In this document: positions 40,523 through 49,657 of the stretch, one piece after another
Layout: each line of letters starts with the position of its first letter
Numbering within the stretch: the stretch's first letter is position 1
Source of the DNA: Nocardia lijiangensis NBRC 108240
Lineage (GTDB): Bacteria > Actinomycetota > Actinomycetes > Mycobacteriales > Mycobacteriaceae
DNA length: 64,000 bases
Assembly (NCBI RefSeq): GCF_001613045.1
Contig: NZ_BDBP01000002.1
Span: 1-64,000, forward strand
Direction: 5' to 3'
Notes under the pieces: model-generated
Seen by the model: only the letters and a program-made list of their open reading frames with translations
What the model was told of the DNA's origin: nothing
Databases searched by the model: none
Made by a program: the position numbers and the translations under genes

Positions 40523-40909
40523 TCAGATCAACCAGCTCTTCCGTCGGTAGTACTCCGACTCGGGATCGTCGTCCTCGTCGATCGGCGTGACGACGTCCTT
40601 CGACTTGCGCGCCGCGATGGAGCGCGCGATCGCCTCGCGCTGCTCGCGCGCCTCGGCCGCGAGTCGTTCCTGCTCGGCCCTGGCCTCGACCTCTTGCCGT
40701 TCCTTCTCCTCGGCCTCGGCTTGGGCCTTGGCGATTTCCTCGCCGTGCTCTGCCCAGAACTCCCGCATCGCCGCCGCGGACTGCTCCGCGAGTTCGCGGC
40801 TCTTGTCGGCCGTCCTCCGGTTTATCTCGATCAAATCTTCGGAGATCGCTGCGGATATCCGACGGCACTCGTCGCCGATCCGGTCCATCTCCTCGGCGTA
40901 ATTCACCAT
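40523..40909 (-). CDS. Charged coiled-coil protein, last gene of the type VII-associated cassette
   Basis: A 128-residue hydrophilic protein. After MVNYAEEMDRIGDECRRISA comes a long predicted coiled coil rich in Ala, Glu, Arg and Gln (ERQEVEARAEQERLAAEARE). An acidic tail with EDDDPESEYYRRKSWLI ends it. There is no signal peptide or membrane segment. It follows the 535-residue gene by 44 bp in the same direction and is probably co-transcribed. The function is unknown; it may be a chaperone or partner of the larger proteins. Confidence 0.65.
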   Translation of the reverse strand: MVNYAEEMDRIGDECRRISAAISEDLIEINRRTADKSRELAEQSAAAMREFWAEHGEEIAKAQAEAEEKERQEVEARAEQERLAAEAREQREAIARSIAARKSKDVVTPIDEDDDPESEYYRRKSWLI

Positions 40910-40953
40910 GACTGCACTCCTAGCCGATCCCGATCATGCTGCCTCGGCCGGAT

Positions 40954-42561
40954 TCACAACGGTCCCGCCTCGGCCAACTGCGCACCGCTGTCGAACGGCT
41001 CTTCCGGTTCCGCGTCCTCCTCCACAACGGGCGCCGGAATCGGCTCCGGCTTGTACTCGCCGTCCTCTTCTCGCTTCCCACCCGGCGGAACCGACGGAGT
41101 CGCACCGGGATTGCCGGTACCGCCCTCTGGATTCTGACCACCGTCGGCGGGCTTGTCCTCCCCGGGAGGAGGCGTCTCGCCCTCGCCAGGCTTCTGCTCC
41201 GTATCCGTGATGACCGGGTTGCCGTTCTCGTCGAACTTCATGCCGTATTCGTGCGACGTGCCATCGGGATCGGTAGCGACCAGCTTCAACTGTCCGTCCG
41301 GTCCCATTTCGACCGTCAGATGCTTTCCCGCGAGATCGAACTCGGCCTTCGCCTTGTCGTCCTTGTTCTCCTCGTCGGTCTTCGCGTCCTCTTCCGACTG
41401 CTTGGTCACTTCCTCCAACTGCGCCAGCGCCGTGTCGACTCCGTCTTGGATGACGCCGCTCAGCGCGCTCAGACCCGAACTCAACCCCGTGGCAAGGGTG
41501 CTGGCCGCCGAAGAGAGCGACGAGGCCAAGCTCGCAAGACCCTCCAACGACGTCGATTGCGTCGAGTCATCGTCATCGTCGTCAGTCGTCGTGTCATCCG
41601 GCGAGGTGCTCGGACCAGGGGTGCTTGGCCCGGGGCTTGGGCCTGGGCTGGGTCCCGGACCTGGTTCTCCCGGCGAGGGATTGGTCGTCTTGGGCGTTCC
41701 GGCAGGTCGGGGATACGGCTCCTCGGAGATCTTCTTCACCGCGGAGATGATCAGATCGTATGCTTCGGTGACCTTGGTATCCGTCTGGTTACAGGCTTCG
41801 AGGAATTTCGTAGTTTTCGCCGCGTAGTCCGGCTTGAAGACGTTGTCCAGCCAGTGTTTGCATCTGTCTTTGATCATTTGCTCATATGGCGAGCCAGGGA
41901 AGATCACGCCGCCCATGAATGTATTTGTGGCCCAACCCGTAAGGCCGTCTTTGGCCCCTTCCAGCATGTCAGGGAAGATACGCACGACCTTATTGGCTTC
42001 ACTGTCCCCGGACCAAGTGTTGGTCCACGATACGCCCTGCGCACCCGAGATGATCGCGTCTATATCCTCCGCCGATTTGCCGTCGATCCTTACATGCTCC
42101 CCATTCTCCAAAATTTGGAGAACCTGATCCGACTTGATTTTGACGGCAGCCCGGAGGCTCTGCGGCGCCTTTTCGAAAGCCCCGAGGATTTCCTGGGCGA
42201 TCTTGGAATCCGCTTCGGCCAACCTGAGCTGAGTGGACATCATGCTCAGCGCCGCGGTTGCCGCGTCACCCTGCCATGCCTGCGAAATGCTCTGCGATGT
42301 CTTCGATTGCGTACCGTACTGCTCTTGCATCGCTTTGACGACCTCTTTCAAGGCGTCGATCGTATTCGTAAGCTTGTCCTCGTTCAGGCCGTTCTGCTCG
42401 TAGTACCGCTTGTGCAGCGCTTCATAGCTCTGCAGGCTGCTGGGCAAATCACCGAAGGCTCGTTTGTAACGCGGCTCGAAATCTTCGAAGTACAGCAGCA
42501 TTTTCGATCCGTAGTCCAGCAACTGCACGATAGTGCTGGACACGGGAGCATCAGAAGTCAT
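40954..42561 (-). CDS. Large WXG100-like protein with Pro-rich acidic C-terminus (Rv3439c position)
   Basis: A 535-residue protein. The helical N-terminal region (1-290) resembles an LXG/WXG100 fold, with SQAWQGDAATAALSMMSTQL giving a WxG motif at 96-98. A Pro/Gly/Ser linker (GPGPSPGPSPGPSTPGPSTS) and an Asp run follow. Then come a Ser/Ala/Leu helical stretch, a short beta segment (GKHLTVEMGPDGQLKLVATD) and a Pro/Glu-rich acidic tail. It starts 16 bp after the small 103-residue gene. The arrangement matches Rv3439c-Rv3440c between glmS and glmM. A type VII secreted or associated role is inferred; no toxin domain is recognised. The coding looks less GC-rich than its neighbours around 41.8-42.5 kb. 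Confidence 0.72.
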   Translation of the reverse strand: MTSDAPVSSTIVQLLDYGSKMLLYFEDFEPRYKRAFGDLPSSLQSYEALHKRYYEQNGLNEDKLTNTIDALKEVVKAMQEQYGTQSKTSQSISQAWQGDAATAALSMMSTQLRLAEADSKIAQEILGAFEKAPQSLRAAVKIKSDQVLQILENGEHVRIDGKSAEDIDAIISGAQGVSWTNTWSGDSEANKVVRIFPDMLEGAKDGLTGWATNTFMGGVIFPGSPYEQMIKDRCKHWLDNVFKPDYAAKTTKFLEACNQTDTKVTEAYDLIISAVKKISEEPYPRPAGTPKTTNPSPGEPGPGPSPGPSPGPSTPGPSTSPDDTTTDDDDDDSTQSTSLEGLASLASSLSSAASTLATGLSSGLSALSGVIQDGVDTALAQLEEVTKQSEEDAKTDEENKDDKAKAEFDLAGKHLTVEMGPDGQLKLVATDPDGTSHEYGMKFDENGNPVITDTEQKPGEGETPPPGEDKPADGGQNPEGGTGNPGATPSVPPGGKREEDGEYKPEPIPAPVVEEDAEPEEPFDSGAQLAEAGPL

Positions 42562-42577
42562 TCTTCGGTCCCCCAGG

Positions 42578-42889
42578 TCACTTGTTGTTCAGTTCGCTGG
42601 CACGCTGTTCGTCCACGGTGGAGTAGCTGACCACCGCGGCGCCGATCACGTCCGCGGTGGCACCACTCGCGTTGGACCAGTCATCGATGCGCTGACGCAA
42701 CGCCTCGAGGCCGCTCTGGATGTCTTTGCCTTTGCCTTCGTATTTCGTTCCGGCGTCGCCCGGCCCGAAGAGGTTGTCACTGATCTTCTTGATCTGATTC
42801 TTGACGACGTCGGTCGACGCCTGAAGCTCGTTGCTCAACCTGCCGAGCTCACCGGTCTTGACACCAAGCGTGCTACTCGTGTTGGTCAT
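42578..42889 (-). CDS. Small ESX-like helical protein (Rv3440c position)
   Basis: A 103-residue protein of two predicted helices: LGRLSNELQASTDVVKNQIK and IQSGLEALRQRIDDWSNASG, with W71 between helix regions. It has no signal peptide. The size and layout resemble WXG100/EspC-like type VII substrates, though a strict WXG is missing. It has the same length as I recall for Rv3440c. It is first in the three-gene cassette, with the large WXG-like gene 16 bp downstream. The ATG at 42889 is used; the longer frame upstream is not supported. Confidence 0.68.
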   Translation of the reverse strand: MTNTSSTLGVKTGELGRLSNELQASTDVVKNQIKKISDNLFGPGDAGTKYEGKGKDIQSGLEALRQRIDDWSNASGATADVIGAAVVSYSTVDEQRASELNNK

Positions 42890-43366
42890 CAGTACGGGCC
42901 CCTCCGTAGTCGCTTCGTCCGATCCCCAGCTCGGAACCCTAGAGAACCTAGGCGCGCCGAGTATCGCCATACCTTCTTCGACGCGTTCGGCCTTCACTCG
43001 GTTCCGTCGGATCCATGCGATTCGCCGCTGTCGTACACAGAAACCTACTGCGCGGGGCGGCGCGGCTCAATCGGGGCCGCTGCGCGCGGACGCAGGTTCC
43101 GATGATCCGCACGGTGATGTGCGGATCATCGCAGCCTGCGGCCTGGTTCACCCCTCTATGGGGTCGGCGTTCGGGGGCCGTATGGGAGGTGAGTGTAGTC
43201 GGCGCGTCGGAGTCACGTGGTGGCGCGCGTTTTCGGCCTCGTGATGGGATTCGTTCGGCCGAGTCGGGTGGCTCTCGTTGGCGCGGAGTCCTGTGAGCCA
43301 CACGACGACTCTCGGAAGAGTCTGTGGCGGGCGCCTTTTGGTAGTGCGCCCGCCGGCCGACGGGGA
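42890..43366. other. 477-bp spacer upstream of the type VII-like cassette
   Basis: No gene was recognised. It holds a long hairpin at 43091-43140 and should contain the cassette promoter, nearer 42.9 kb. Confidence 0.5.
43091..43140. terminator. Long two-part hairpin
   Basis: CGATGATCCGCAC (43100-43112) and GTGCGGATCATCG (43119-43131) form a perfect 13-bp stem around a 6-base loop. Outer CGCAGG/CCTGCG arms (43091-43096, 43135-43140) are separated by a 3x3 internal loop. It lies 227 bp past the DUF6802-like stop and could end that transcript or act as an operator. Confidence 0.55.
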
Positions 43367-43675
43367 CTACTCCCCGATCTTGCCCTGGTCGGTGCGGACC
43401 CATTCGGAGGAGCCGTCGGGGTGGCGGTGGAATTCCCAGGCGGCGTAGTCGCCGTCCTTTTCCACGACGGTGACGTGGTCGGCGAAGCCGTCGTGGTCGT
43501 AGTCGGTCCAGACCTGCATCGAGTCGTCGCCCTGGGTGGTGATGGAGTCCAGGATGCCGTCGGCGTTGATGTCCTGGGTGGGCTCGTTCAGTTCGACCGC
43601 GCCGAGGCCGCCCAATGGAGTGGACGCATCGATGTCGGGTAGATCCATGCCCGGGAACTCGCCGGACGTGATCAT
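43367..43675 (-). CDS. DUF6802-like small protein with Asp-rich calcium-type loops
   Basis: A 102-residue acidic protein. Two DxDxDG-like loops are visible, DINADGILDSITTQ and DYDHDGFADHVTVV, each followed by a beta strand. WEFHRHPDGSSEWVRTDQGK ends it. This resembles the short repeat proteins often placed in DUF6802 in Nocardia. There is no signal peptide, so type VII export is possible but unproven. The ATG at 43675 has GAGGAG directly upstream. It sits between the type VII-like cassette and a PspC gene. Confidence 0.68.
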   Translation of the reverse strand: MITSGEFPGMDLPDIDASTPLGGLGAVELNEPTQDINADGILDSITTQGDDSMQVWTDYDHDGFADHVTVVEKDGDYAAWEFHRHPDGSSEWVRTDQGKIGE

Positions 43676-43789
43676 GGCTCCTCCTCGGACGGGACTCGTG
43701 CGATGGTGCGGAACTCCCGCAGTCGCGGGGAATCACACCATCCTGTCATCCACGAGTCCCTGGCGCAGCCCCCGACCCGGTCGCGGTGG

Positions 43790-43981
43790 TCACTTTTTCG
43801 GAATCACCAGCCAGAGAACGAGGTACAGGATGAACTGCGGGCCGGGCAGCAGGCAGGACAGTACGAACAGCAGCCGGACGATGCCTGCGTTCCAGCCGAA
43901 GTACTGTGCGATGCCGCCGCAGACTCCGGCGATCCACTTGTCGTGGGAGGTGCGGGTGAGGCGGCGGGCAGGTGCGGTCAT
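43790..43981 (-). CDS. Small PspC-domain membrane protein
   Basis: A 63-residue protein consisting almost entirely of a PspC domain: SHDKWIAGVCGGIAQYFGWN, IVRLLFVLSCLLPGPQFILY, then a helix ending VLWLVIPKK. The ATG at 43981 has AAGGAAG at good spacing. It is the third PspC domain in the window, after the histidine kinase and the LiaF-like protein, but is encoded 31 kb away. It is divergent from the ABC-F gene and may act in membrane stress. Confidence 0.88.
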   Translation of the reverse strand: MTAPARRLTRTSHDKWIAGVCGGIAQYFGWNAGIVRLLFVLSCLLPGPQFILYLVLWLVIPKK

Positions 43982-44204
43982 CGGTCTTCCTTCTCTGGTG
44001 TCGATCGCTGTGCCATCCACTCTCCGTGTGAACGCGCCCGCGCACATCGGTCGGGTGACCCATCGGGACCCTGAATTCTCGGCGCCCCGCCTCAGGGTGA
44101 AACCCCGAGTACGAGCGCGAATCCAATGCACTCGGTGTTCGACGGCGGTCTGCGGAGTGCGACCCCGTGCGGCGCGCCGACGCGAACACGGCAGACTTCT
44201 CCGG

Positions 44205-45857
44205 GTGAGCACCACTTTGCATGCGCGCGGACTCTCCGCCGGACACGGCGAACGCACCCTGTTCGACGAGCTCGATCTGACGCTCGCCCCGGGTGACGTG
44301 ATCGGCCTGGTCGGCGTCAACGGCGCGGGCAAGTCGACGTTGCTGCGCATGCTCGCCGACCGCACGGCGCCCACCGGCTCGATCACCCTCAGCCCTCCGG
44401 ACGCGACGGTCGGCTACCTGGCGCAGGAGCCGGAGCGGATTCCCGGCGAAACCGTCCTCGAGTTCCTCGGCCGCCGGACGGGCGTCACGGCGGCGCAGCA
44501 CGCCATGGACTCCGCCGCGGAACGGCTCGCCGAGGGTGGCGCGGACGACTACACGCCCGCACTGGAACGCTGGCTCGCGCTCGGCGGAGCGGACCTCGAC
44601 CAGCGGGCCGAGGAGGTCGCGTCCGATCTCGGTCTCACCGCGAGCCTCGCGAGCGGGCTGGACACGCCGATGACCGGCCTCTCCGGCGGTCAGGCGGCAC
44701 GGGCCGGTCTGGCATCGGTCTTGTTGTCCCGCTTCGACATTCTGCTGCTCGACGAGCCGACCAACGATCTGGATTTGGACGGACTGGCTCGCCTCGAGCA
44801 GTTCGTCACCGGCGTGCGCGTGCCGCTGATGGTGATCAGCCACGATCGAGAGTTCCTGGCGCGCACCGTGAACCGGATCGTCGAACTGGATCTCGCGCAG
44901 CAGCAGGTGGGTGTCTACGACGGCAGCTACGAGTCGTTCCTGGCCGAACGGGCGATCGCCCGCCAGCACGCCAGGGACACCTACGAGGAGTACGCCGACA
45001 CCAAGTCGAGCCTGGAGACGCGTGCGCAGATGCAGCGCAACTGGCTCGAGCACGGTGTGCGCAACGCCCGCCGCAAGGCGCGCGACCCGAAGAAGCTGGA
45101 TTCCGACAAGGCGGGTCGCAAGATGCGCGCGGAGTCGACCGAGAAGCAGGCGGCCAAAGCCCGTCAGACGCAGCGCCGTATCGAGCGGCTGGAGGTGGTG
45201 GAGGAGCCGCGCAAGGAGTGGGAGCTGCGGATGTCCATCGCCTCCGCGCCGCGCAGCGGGTCGGTGGTCGCCACGGTCTCCGACGCGACGGTCACCCGCG
45301 GTGACTTCACCCTCGGTCCGGTGACGACCCAGGTGGACTGGGCTGATCGGATCGTGCTGACCGGTGCGAATGGTTCCGGCAAGTCGACGTTGCTCGCGCT
45401 CCTGCTCGGCAAGATTCAGCCCGACTCGGGGACCGCCATGCTCGGCTCCGGCGTCGAGATCGGCGAGGTCGACCAGGCGCGCGGGCTCTTCCGCGGAACC
45501 GGTTCCCTCGCAGACACTTTCGGCGCCGAGATGCCGGACTGGCCGGACGCGGAAGTGCGTACGCTGCTGGCCAAGTTCGGGCTGCGCGGGCCACATGTGA
45601 TGCGTGCCTGCGACACTCTCTCGCCCGGCGAGCGCACGCGCGCCGCGCTGGCGCTTCTGCAAGCACGCGGAGTGAACCTGCTCGTGCTGGACGAGCCGAC
45701 GAACCACCTCGACCTGCCCGCGATCGAACAACTCGAGCAGGCCGTCGAATCCTTCACCGGCACAATGCTGCTGGTCACGCACGACCGGCGGATGCTGGAT
45801 TCGGTCCGCGCGAACCGGCGTTGGCATATCGAGAACGGCAAACTCACCGAGAACTGA
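44205..45857 (+). CDS. ABC-F family ATPase
   Basis: A 550-residue soluble protein with two ABC domains and no membrane segments. Domain 1 has GVNGAGKST, LSGGQAARAGLAS and LLLDEPTNDLD. The charged linker follows (TRAQMQRNWLEHGVRNARRK). Domain 2 has GANGSGKST, LSPGERTRAALAL and LVLDEPTNHLD. ABC-F proteins bind the ribosomal E site and act in translation control or antibiotic protection; which applies here cannot be told. The GTG at 44205 is directly before the first strand. Confidence 0.92.
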   Translation: MSTTLHARGLSAGHGERTLFDELDLTLAPGDVIGLVGVNGAGKSTLLRMLADRTAPTGSITLSPPDATVGYLAQEPERIPGETVLEFLGRRTGVTAAQHAMDSAAERLAEGGADDYTPALERWLALGGADLDQRAEEVASDLGLTASLASGLDTPMTGLSGGQAARAGLASVLLSRFDILLLDEPTNDLDLDGLARLEQFVTGVRVPLMVISHDREFLARTVNRIVELDLAQQQVGVYDGSYESFLAERAIARQHARDTYEEYADTKSSLETRAQMQRNWLEHGVRNARRKARDPKKLDSDKAGRKMRAESTEKQAAKARQTQRRIERLEVVEEPRKEWELRMSIASAPRSGSVVATVSDATVTRGDFTLGPVTTQVDWADRIVLTGANGSGKSTLLALLLGKIQPDSGTAMLGSGVEIGEVDQARGLFRGTGSLADTFGAEMPDWPDAEVRTLLAKFGLRGPHVMRACDTLSPGERTRAALALLQARGVNLLVLDEPTNHLDLPAIEQLEQAVESFTGTMLLVTHDRRMLDSVRANRRWHIENGKLTEN

Positions 45858-45902
45858 CCGGCTTACCCGCGCCGTGGGGCCTGGGAGTTGGATAACCATC
45901 GC

Positions 45903-46781
45903 CTACCGCCCCCTCATCGCGCACCGGATGGGTTCGACGAAGTTCTCGGGTCGCAGGTACACGTCCGTGGCGGTGGCGTAGTAGACGGTCCAACCGTCCG
46001 CCGAGAGCCAGTGGTGCCGCAGATCGTCGCGCGCTACCGCCGCTTCGCCGGAATGCCATGCCACGCTGTCGTATTCCAGGCCGATTCGCCACTCCGGCCA
46101 GCCGAGGTCGAGTCGCCGGAGCCCGTTTCTGGTCAACACCTCGACCTGCGGCTCGGGGCGCGGCAGTCCGGCGTCGATACAGCGCAGCCGCGTCCGTGAC
46201 TCCATCGGCGACTCCGCACGACCATCCGCGAGTTCGATCAGCTCCACCGCATGCACATAGCCGCGACGTCCTCGATGCCGTTCACTTTCCGCGAGCAGTG
46301 ACGTACGGGAAATGCCGAGGTGTAGTGCGGAGTCCAAGGTCGCCAACGTGTCCAGCCGGTCGGCTGTCCGCGCGACGTCGACCGCGGTGCGGATGGCGTT
46401 CGTCGCCACGATGCCGTTGACCAGTTCCAGATCCCCCGGCTCGGTCCGATCGCTGTGCACTACCAGGCGGGCGGTCCGCGATCGTTGAGCGCCGAGGACG
46501 TGCGTTGCTCGGCTTTCGCACACCGCGAAACCGTGTAGTTCTGCGGCGGTCTCGTAAGCGGCGGCCAACGACTGGGCTCCGATCGACAGGCGCGCGGCCT
46601 CCACCCGCAATTGCGGGGTCGGCGGTGTCGCGGCTTCGCGATACACGCCGTGGAACACGCGCACCCATTCGCCGCGGTCCACGCGAGCGCGCACTTCGGC
46701 GCGGGTGTACTCGCACAAGGCCTGCCAGGCGGTGAAGGCGCCGAATTGCTTGTCTCGAACTTCCGTCAGTCCCGGTCGCAT
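45903..46781 (-). CDS. AbiEi-like/DUF559 endonuclease-fold protein
   Basis: A 292-residue protein. The N-terminal part is a winged-helix-like region (AEVRARVDRGEWVRVFHGVY) as in type IV AbiEi antitoxins. The C-terminal part has a PD-(D/E)XK-like core as in DUF559: SPMESRTRLRCIDAGLPRPE, then RLDLGWPEWRIGLEYDSVAW, and a final sheet with GWTVYYATATDVYLRPE. It is common in actinobacteria as a stand-alone gene. No AbiEii-type toxin lies beside it, so an active toxin-antitoxin pair is not supported. It is convergent with the ABC-F gene and lies downstream of glmM. Confidence 0.75.
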   Translation of the reverse strand: MRPGLTEVRDKQFGAFTAWQALCEYTRAEVRARVDRGEWVRVFHGVYREAATPPTPQLRVEAARLSIGAQSLAAAYETAAELHGFAVCESRATHVLGAQRSRTARLVVHSDRTEPGDLELVNGIVATNAIRTAVDVARTADRLDTLATLDSALHLGISRTSLLAESERHRGRRGYVHAVELIELADGRAESPMESRTRLRCIDAGLPRPEPQVEVLTRNGLRRLDLGWPEWRIGLEYDSVAWHSGEAAVARDDLRHHWLSADGWTVYYATATDVYLRPENFVEPIRCAMRGR

Positions 46782-46953
46782 GGGACCACCGTGGACTATG
46801 TGCGCCGCGGCGTGGATTCGGTGACCTGCGGAAACTGTTGGGCGGTGGATAACTTCGAGTCTGTGGACAACTCACCAGAACGCAACCACAGCCGGTCGAC
46901 CACCTCGGAAGCCGAACCGCCCCCACCCAACCGCGGGAGGTAAGGAACAGCCC

Positions 46954-48330
46954 CTAAACCGACGCAACCCTCTTCGCCAGATCATCCGCAAGCTGCTTCG
47001 CCTGCACCGGATCGGTCGCCTCCACCATCACCCGCACCAACTGCTCGGTACCGCTGGGACGCAACAGAACCCGTCCGGAATCCCCCAGCACGCGCTCGGC
47101 TTCCGACACCGCGTCGCGCACCTCCGGTGCGGCAGCGACCGCCACCTTGTCGTTCACCGGGACGTTCAACAGCACCTGCGGCACGGTCTGCAGCACGCTC
47201 GCGAGGTCCGCGAGGGTGCGGCGCGTCTGGGCCATCCTGGCCATCAGGCGCAGGCCGGTGAGGATGCCGTCGCCGGTGGTGCCGTACTTGGGGAAGACCA
47301 CGTGACCGGACTGCTCGCCGCCGAGGCTGTATCCACCGCGGCGGAGTTCCTCCAGCACGTAGCGGTCGCCGACGGCGGTGGTGCGCAAGGCGATTCCGGC
47401 CTCGCGCATCGCGATGTGCAGGCCGAGGTTGCTCATGACGGTGGCGACCAGCGTGTCGCTCGCGAGTCGGCCCGCCTCCTTCATCGCGAGGGCGAGAATC
47501 GCGAGGATCGCGTCGCCGTCGACGACATTGCCCTCGGCGTCCACGGCGAGGCAGCGGTCGGCGTCGCCGTCGTGGGCGAGCCCGAGGTCGGCGCCGTGCT
47601 CGCGCACCGCACGCTGGACCTGCTCCAGGTGGGTCGAGCCGCAGCCGTCGTTGATGTTGAGGCCGTCGGGTTCGGCGTTGATGGCGAACACCGTCGCGCC
47701 CGCCTCGCGATACGCGGCGGGACCGACCTCGGCAGCCGCGCCGTGCGCGCAGTCGACCACCACGGTGAGCCCGCTCAGGTCCTGGCCGGTGGCCTCGACC
47801 AAGTGCTCGACGTACCGCTCGTGGGTGCCTTCCAGGCTGTATTGGTCCGGGATGACCAGCCCGTGGTCGCGCGCGCCGGAGGCGTTCAGCACCCGTCCGA
47901 TATCCGCGCCGGTCGGGCGTGCGGTGGCGTCCCCGGCCACCAGCGCCTCGATCCGGTCCTCGATGGCATCGTCGAGCTTGTGACCGCCCGCGGCGAAGAT
48001 CTTGATGCCGTTGTCCGGCATCGGGTTGTGCGAGGCGGAGATCATCACGCCGAGACACGCGTCGTAGAGACCGGTGAGGTAGGCGACCGCCGGTGTCGGC
48101 AGCACCCCCACCGAGAGCACGTTGACACCCGCCGCGGTCAGTCCTGCGGTCACGGCGGCTTCCAGCATCTCGCCGGATGCTCGCGGGTCGCGGCCGACCA
48201 CCGCGAGCGCACGCTTCTTGCCACGGCCGAGTACCTGCGCCGCTGCTCCGGAAACCCGCAGTGCCAGTTCCGGACTCAGCGATCCATTGGCAAGCCCGCG
48301 GACACCGTCGGTGCCGAACAAACGTCCCAT
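46954..48330 (-). CDS. glmM: Phosphoglucosamine mutase
   Basis: A 458-residue enzyme converting glucosamine-6-phosphate to the 1-phosphate. [20 protein letters not shown] starts the family, [18 protein letters not shown] holds the phospho-Ser, the metal loop is [13 protein letters not shown], sugar binding is [11 protein letters not shown], and phosphate binding is [16 protein letters not shown]. The ATG at 48330 is fixed by this start. It lies 211 bp after rpsI, beyond two hairpins, and carries on the glmS pathway. Confidence 0.97.
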   Translation of the reverse strand: MGRLFGTDGVRGLANGSLSPELALRVSGAAAQVLGRGKKRALAVVGRDPRASGEMLEAAVTAGLTAAGVNVLSVGVLPTPAVAYLTGLYDACLGVMISASHNPMPDNGIKIFAAGGHKLDDAIEDRIEALVAGDATARPTGADIGRVLNASGARDHGLVIPDQYSLEGTHERYVEHLVEATGQDLSGLTVVVDCAHGAAAEVGPAAYREAGATVFAINAEPDGLNINDGCGSTHLEQVQRAVREHGADLGLAHDGDADRCLAVDAEGNVVDGDAILAILALAMKEAGRLASDTLVATVMSNLGLHIAMREAGIALRTTAVGDRYVLEELRRGGYSLGGEQSGHVVFPKYGTTGDGILTGLRLMARMAQTRRTLADLASVLQTVPQVLLNVPVNDKVAVAAAPEVRDAVSEAERVLGDSGRVLLRPSGTEQLVRVMVEATDPVQAKQLADDLAKRVASV

Positions 48331-48429
48331 ACCTCGCCCCTCATCGGTGGTTTCGCGACATGCGATGGGCCCGCAGGCGTCGGCCTGTGCAACCGTGCAG
48401 GGCCCGCGAACGCCGCGACTCAATACAGC

Positions 48430-48466
48430 GAGAGCAGGCGACCAGCGGTGCTGGAAGCCTGCTCTC
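48430..48466. terminator. Hairpin downstream of rpsI (first of two)
   Basis: GAGAGCAGGC (48430-48439) pairs with GCCTGCTCTC (48457-48466). Inside, CCAGC/GCTGG pairs around a GGT loop after a GA/AA internal loop. It lies between rpsI and glmM on the minus-strand transcript and probably limits read-through. Confidence 0.65.
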
Positions 48467-48495
48467 GTACAGCTGCCGCGCCGACCATACCGCCC

Positions 48496-48516
48496 CCGGC
48501 ACCTCCCAGGTGCCGG
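48496..48516. terminator. Hairpin directly downstream of rpsI (second of two)
   Basis: CCGGCACCT (48496-48504) pairs perfectly with AGGTGCCGG (48508-48516) around a CCC loop, 25 bp after the rpsI stop. It fits a terminator of the rplM-rpsI operon. Confidence 0.65.
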
Positions 48517-48541
48517 TTGGCGGTGATCGACGAAGCCAAAA

Positions 48542-49042
48542 TCAGCGCTTCGAGTACTGAGGCGCCTTACGCGCCTTCTTCAGACCGTACTTCTTGCGCT
48601 CGGTGGCACGCGGGTCACGGGTCAGGAAGCCGGCACGCTTGAGGGCGGGACGGTCCTCGGGGGTGACCTCGATCAGCGCGCGGGCGATGGCCAGACGCAG
48701 GGCGCCTGCCTGACCCGACGGGCCGCCGCCGACCAGGCGGGCGTGCACGTCGAAGGACTCGGTGCGCTCGACGGTCACCAGCGGCGACTTCACCAGCTGC
48801 TGGTGCACCTTGTTCGGGAAGTAGTCCTCGATGGTGCGGCCGTTGAGCACGAAGTTGCCGGTGCCGGGCAGCAGGCGGACGCGGACGACGGCCTCCTTGC
48901 GGCGGCCGACGGTCTGCACCGGGCGGTCGATGACGACCGGGGCGTAGGCGGCGGGCTCGGCCTCGTAGCCGTAGTCCTCCTCCACGACCTCGACGGCGGC
49001 CTCTTCGGCGAAGTCCTCGTTGAATTCCTCGGGAGCGGTCAC
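48542..49042 (-). CDS. rpsI: 30S ribosomal protein S9
   Basis: A 166-residue S9 with an acidic actinobacterial N-terminal extension (about 1-40). The core is [40 protein letters not shown] and [20 protein letters not shown]. It ends QYSKR, the conserved tail reaching the P-site tRNA. The GTG at 49042 overlaps the rplM stop by four bases (GTGA), so the two are coupled. Confidence 0.97.
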   Translation of the reverse strand: MTAPEEFNEDFAEEAAVEVVEEDYGYEAEPAAYAPVVIDRPVQTVGRRKEAVVRVRLLPGTGNFVLNGRTIEDYFPNKVHQQLVKSPLVTVERTESFDVHARLVGGGPSGQAGALRLAIARALIEVTPEDRPALKRAGFLTRDPRATERKKYGLKKARKAPQYSKR

Positions 49043-49482
49043 TGGGCCACCTGCTTGATCTCGAACGGAACGGGCTGCTGAGCGGCGTGCGGATGGGTCG
49101 GGCCCGCGTAGACCTTGAGCTTGCCCGCGATGGCGTTGCCCAGCTTGTTCTTCGGGATCATGCCCTTGACGGCCTTCTCCACGAGACGCTCCGGACGGGT
49201 CTCCAACACCTGACCGACAGTGCGCGACTTGAGGCCGCCCGGGTGTCCGGAGTGGTGGTGGATGAGCTTGTCGGTGCGCTTGTTGCCGGAGATGGCAATC
49301 TTGTCCGCATTGATGATGATGACGAAATCGCCACCATCGAAGTTCGGCGCGTAGGTCGGCTTGTTCTTGCCACGCAGCAGATTCGCTGCCTGGACGGCAA
49401 GACGGCCGAGCACTACGTCAGTGGCGTCGATGACGTACCACTTACGGGTCACGTCACCCGCCTTGGGGCTGTACGTAGGCAC
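49039..49482 (-). CDS. rplM: 50S ribosomal protein L13
   Basis: A 147-residue L13: [59 protein letters not shown], and [20 protein letters not shown]. The start is GTG 49482 ([15 protein letters not shown]). It precedes rpsI with a 4-base overlap. In M. tuberculosis esxT and esxU lie just upstream; here the 175 bp to the next gene have no room for them. Confidence 0.97.
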   Translation of the reverse strand: MPTYSPKAGDVTRKWYVIDATDVVLGRLAVQAANLLRGKNKPTYAPNFDGGDFVIIINADKIAISGNKRTDKLIHHHSGHPGGLKSRTVGQVLETRPERLVEKAVKGMIPKNKLGNAIAGKLKVYAGPTHPHAAQQPVPFEIKQVAQ

Positions 49483-49657
49483 AGTGCTTCCCTGTCTGTC
49501 GTCGGTGTTGCCGGCCAAGCGTGCGGTAGAGGTGGTCCCGGCGGCCGGTTGAGACCCGGGCCTCGGTGTACGACCTGGTGATCCACGAAGAATCGCCCGA
49601 TCGCCCACACGCCAACGCAGAACGATACCAGGAAGGTATCGAGGGACCCGAATCCGG

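Noticed and set aside
41600..41690. Short tandem repeats in the large WXG-like gene
   Set aside because: They encode the Pro/Gly/Ser linker in frame and are ordinary low-complexity coding sequence, not a CRISPR or satellite.
45903..46781. AbiE-type toxin-antitoxin system
   Set aside because: Only an AbiEi/DUF559-like protein is present; the neighbours are ABC-F and glmM, with no AbiEii nucleotidyltransferase.
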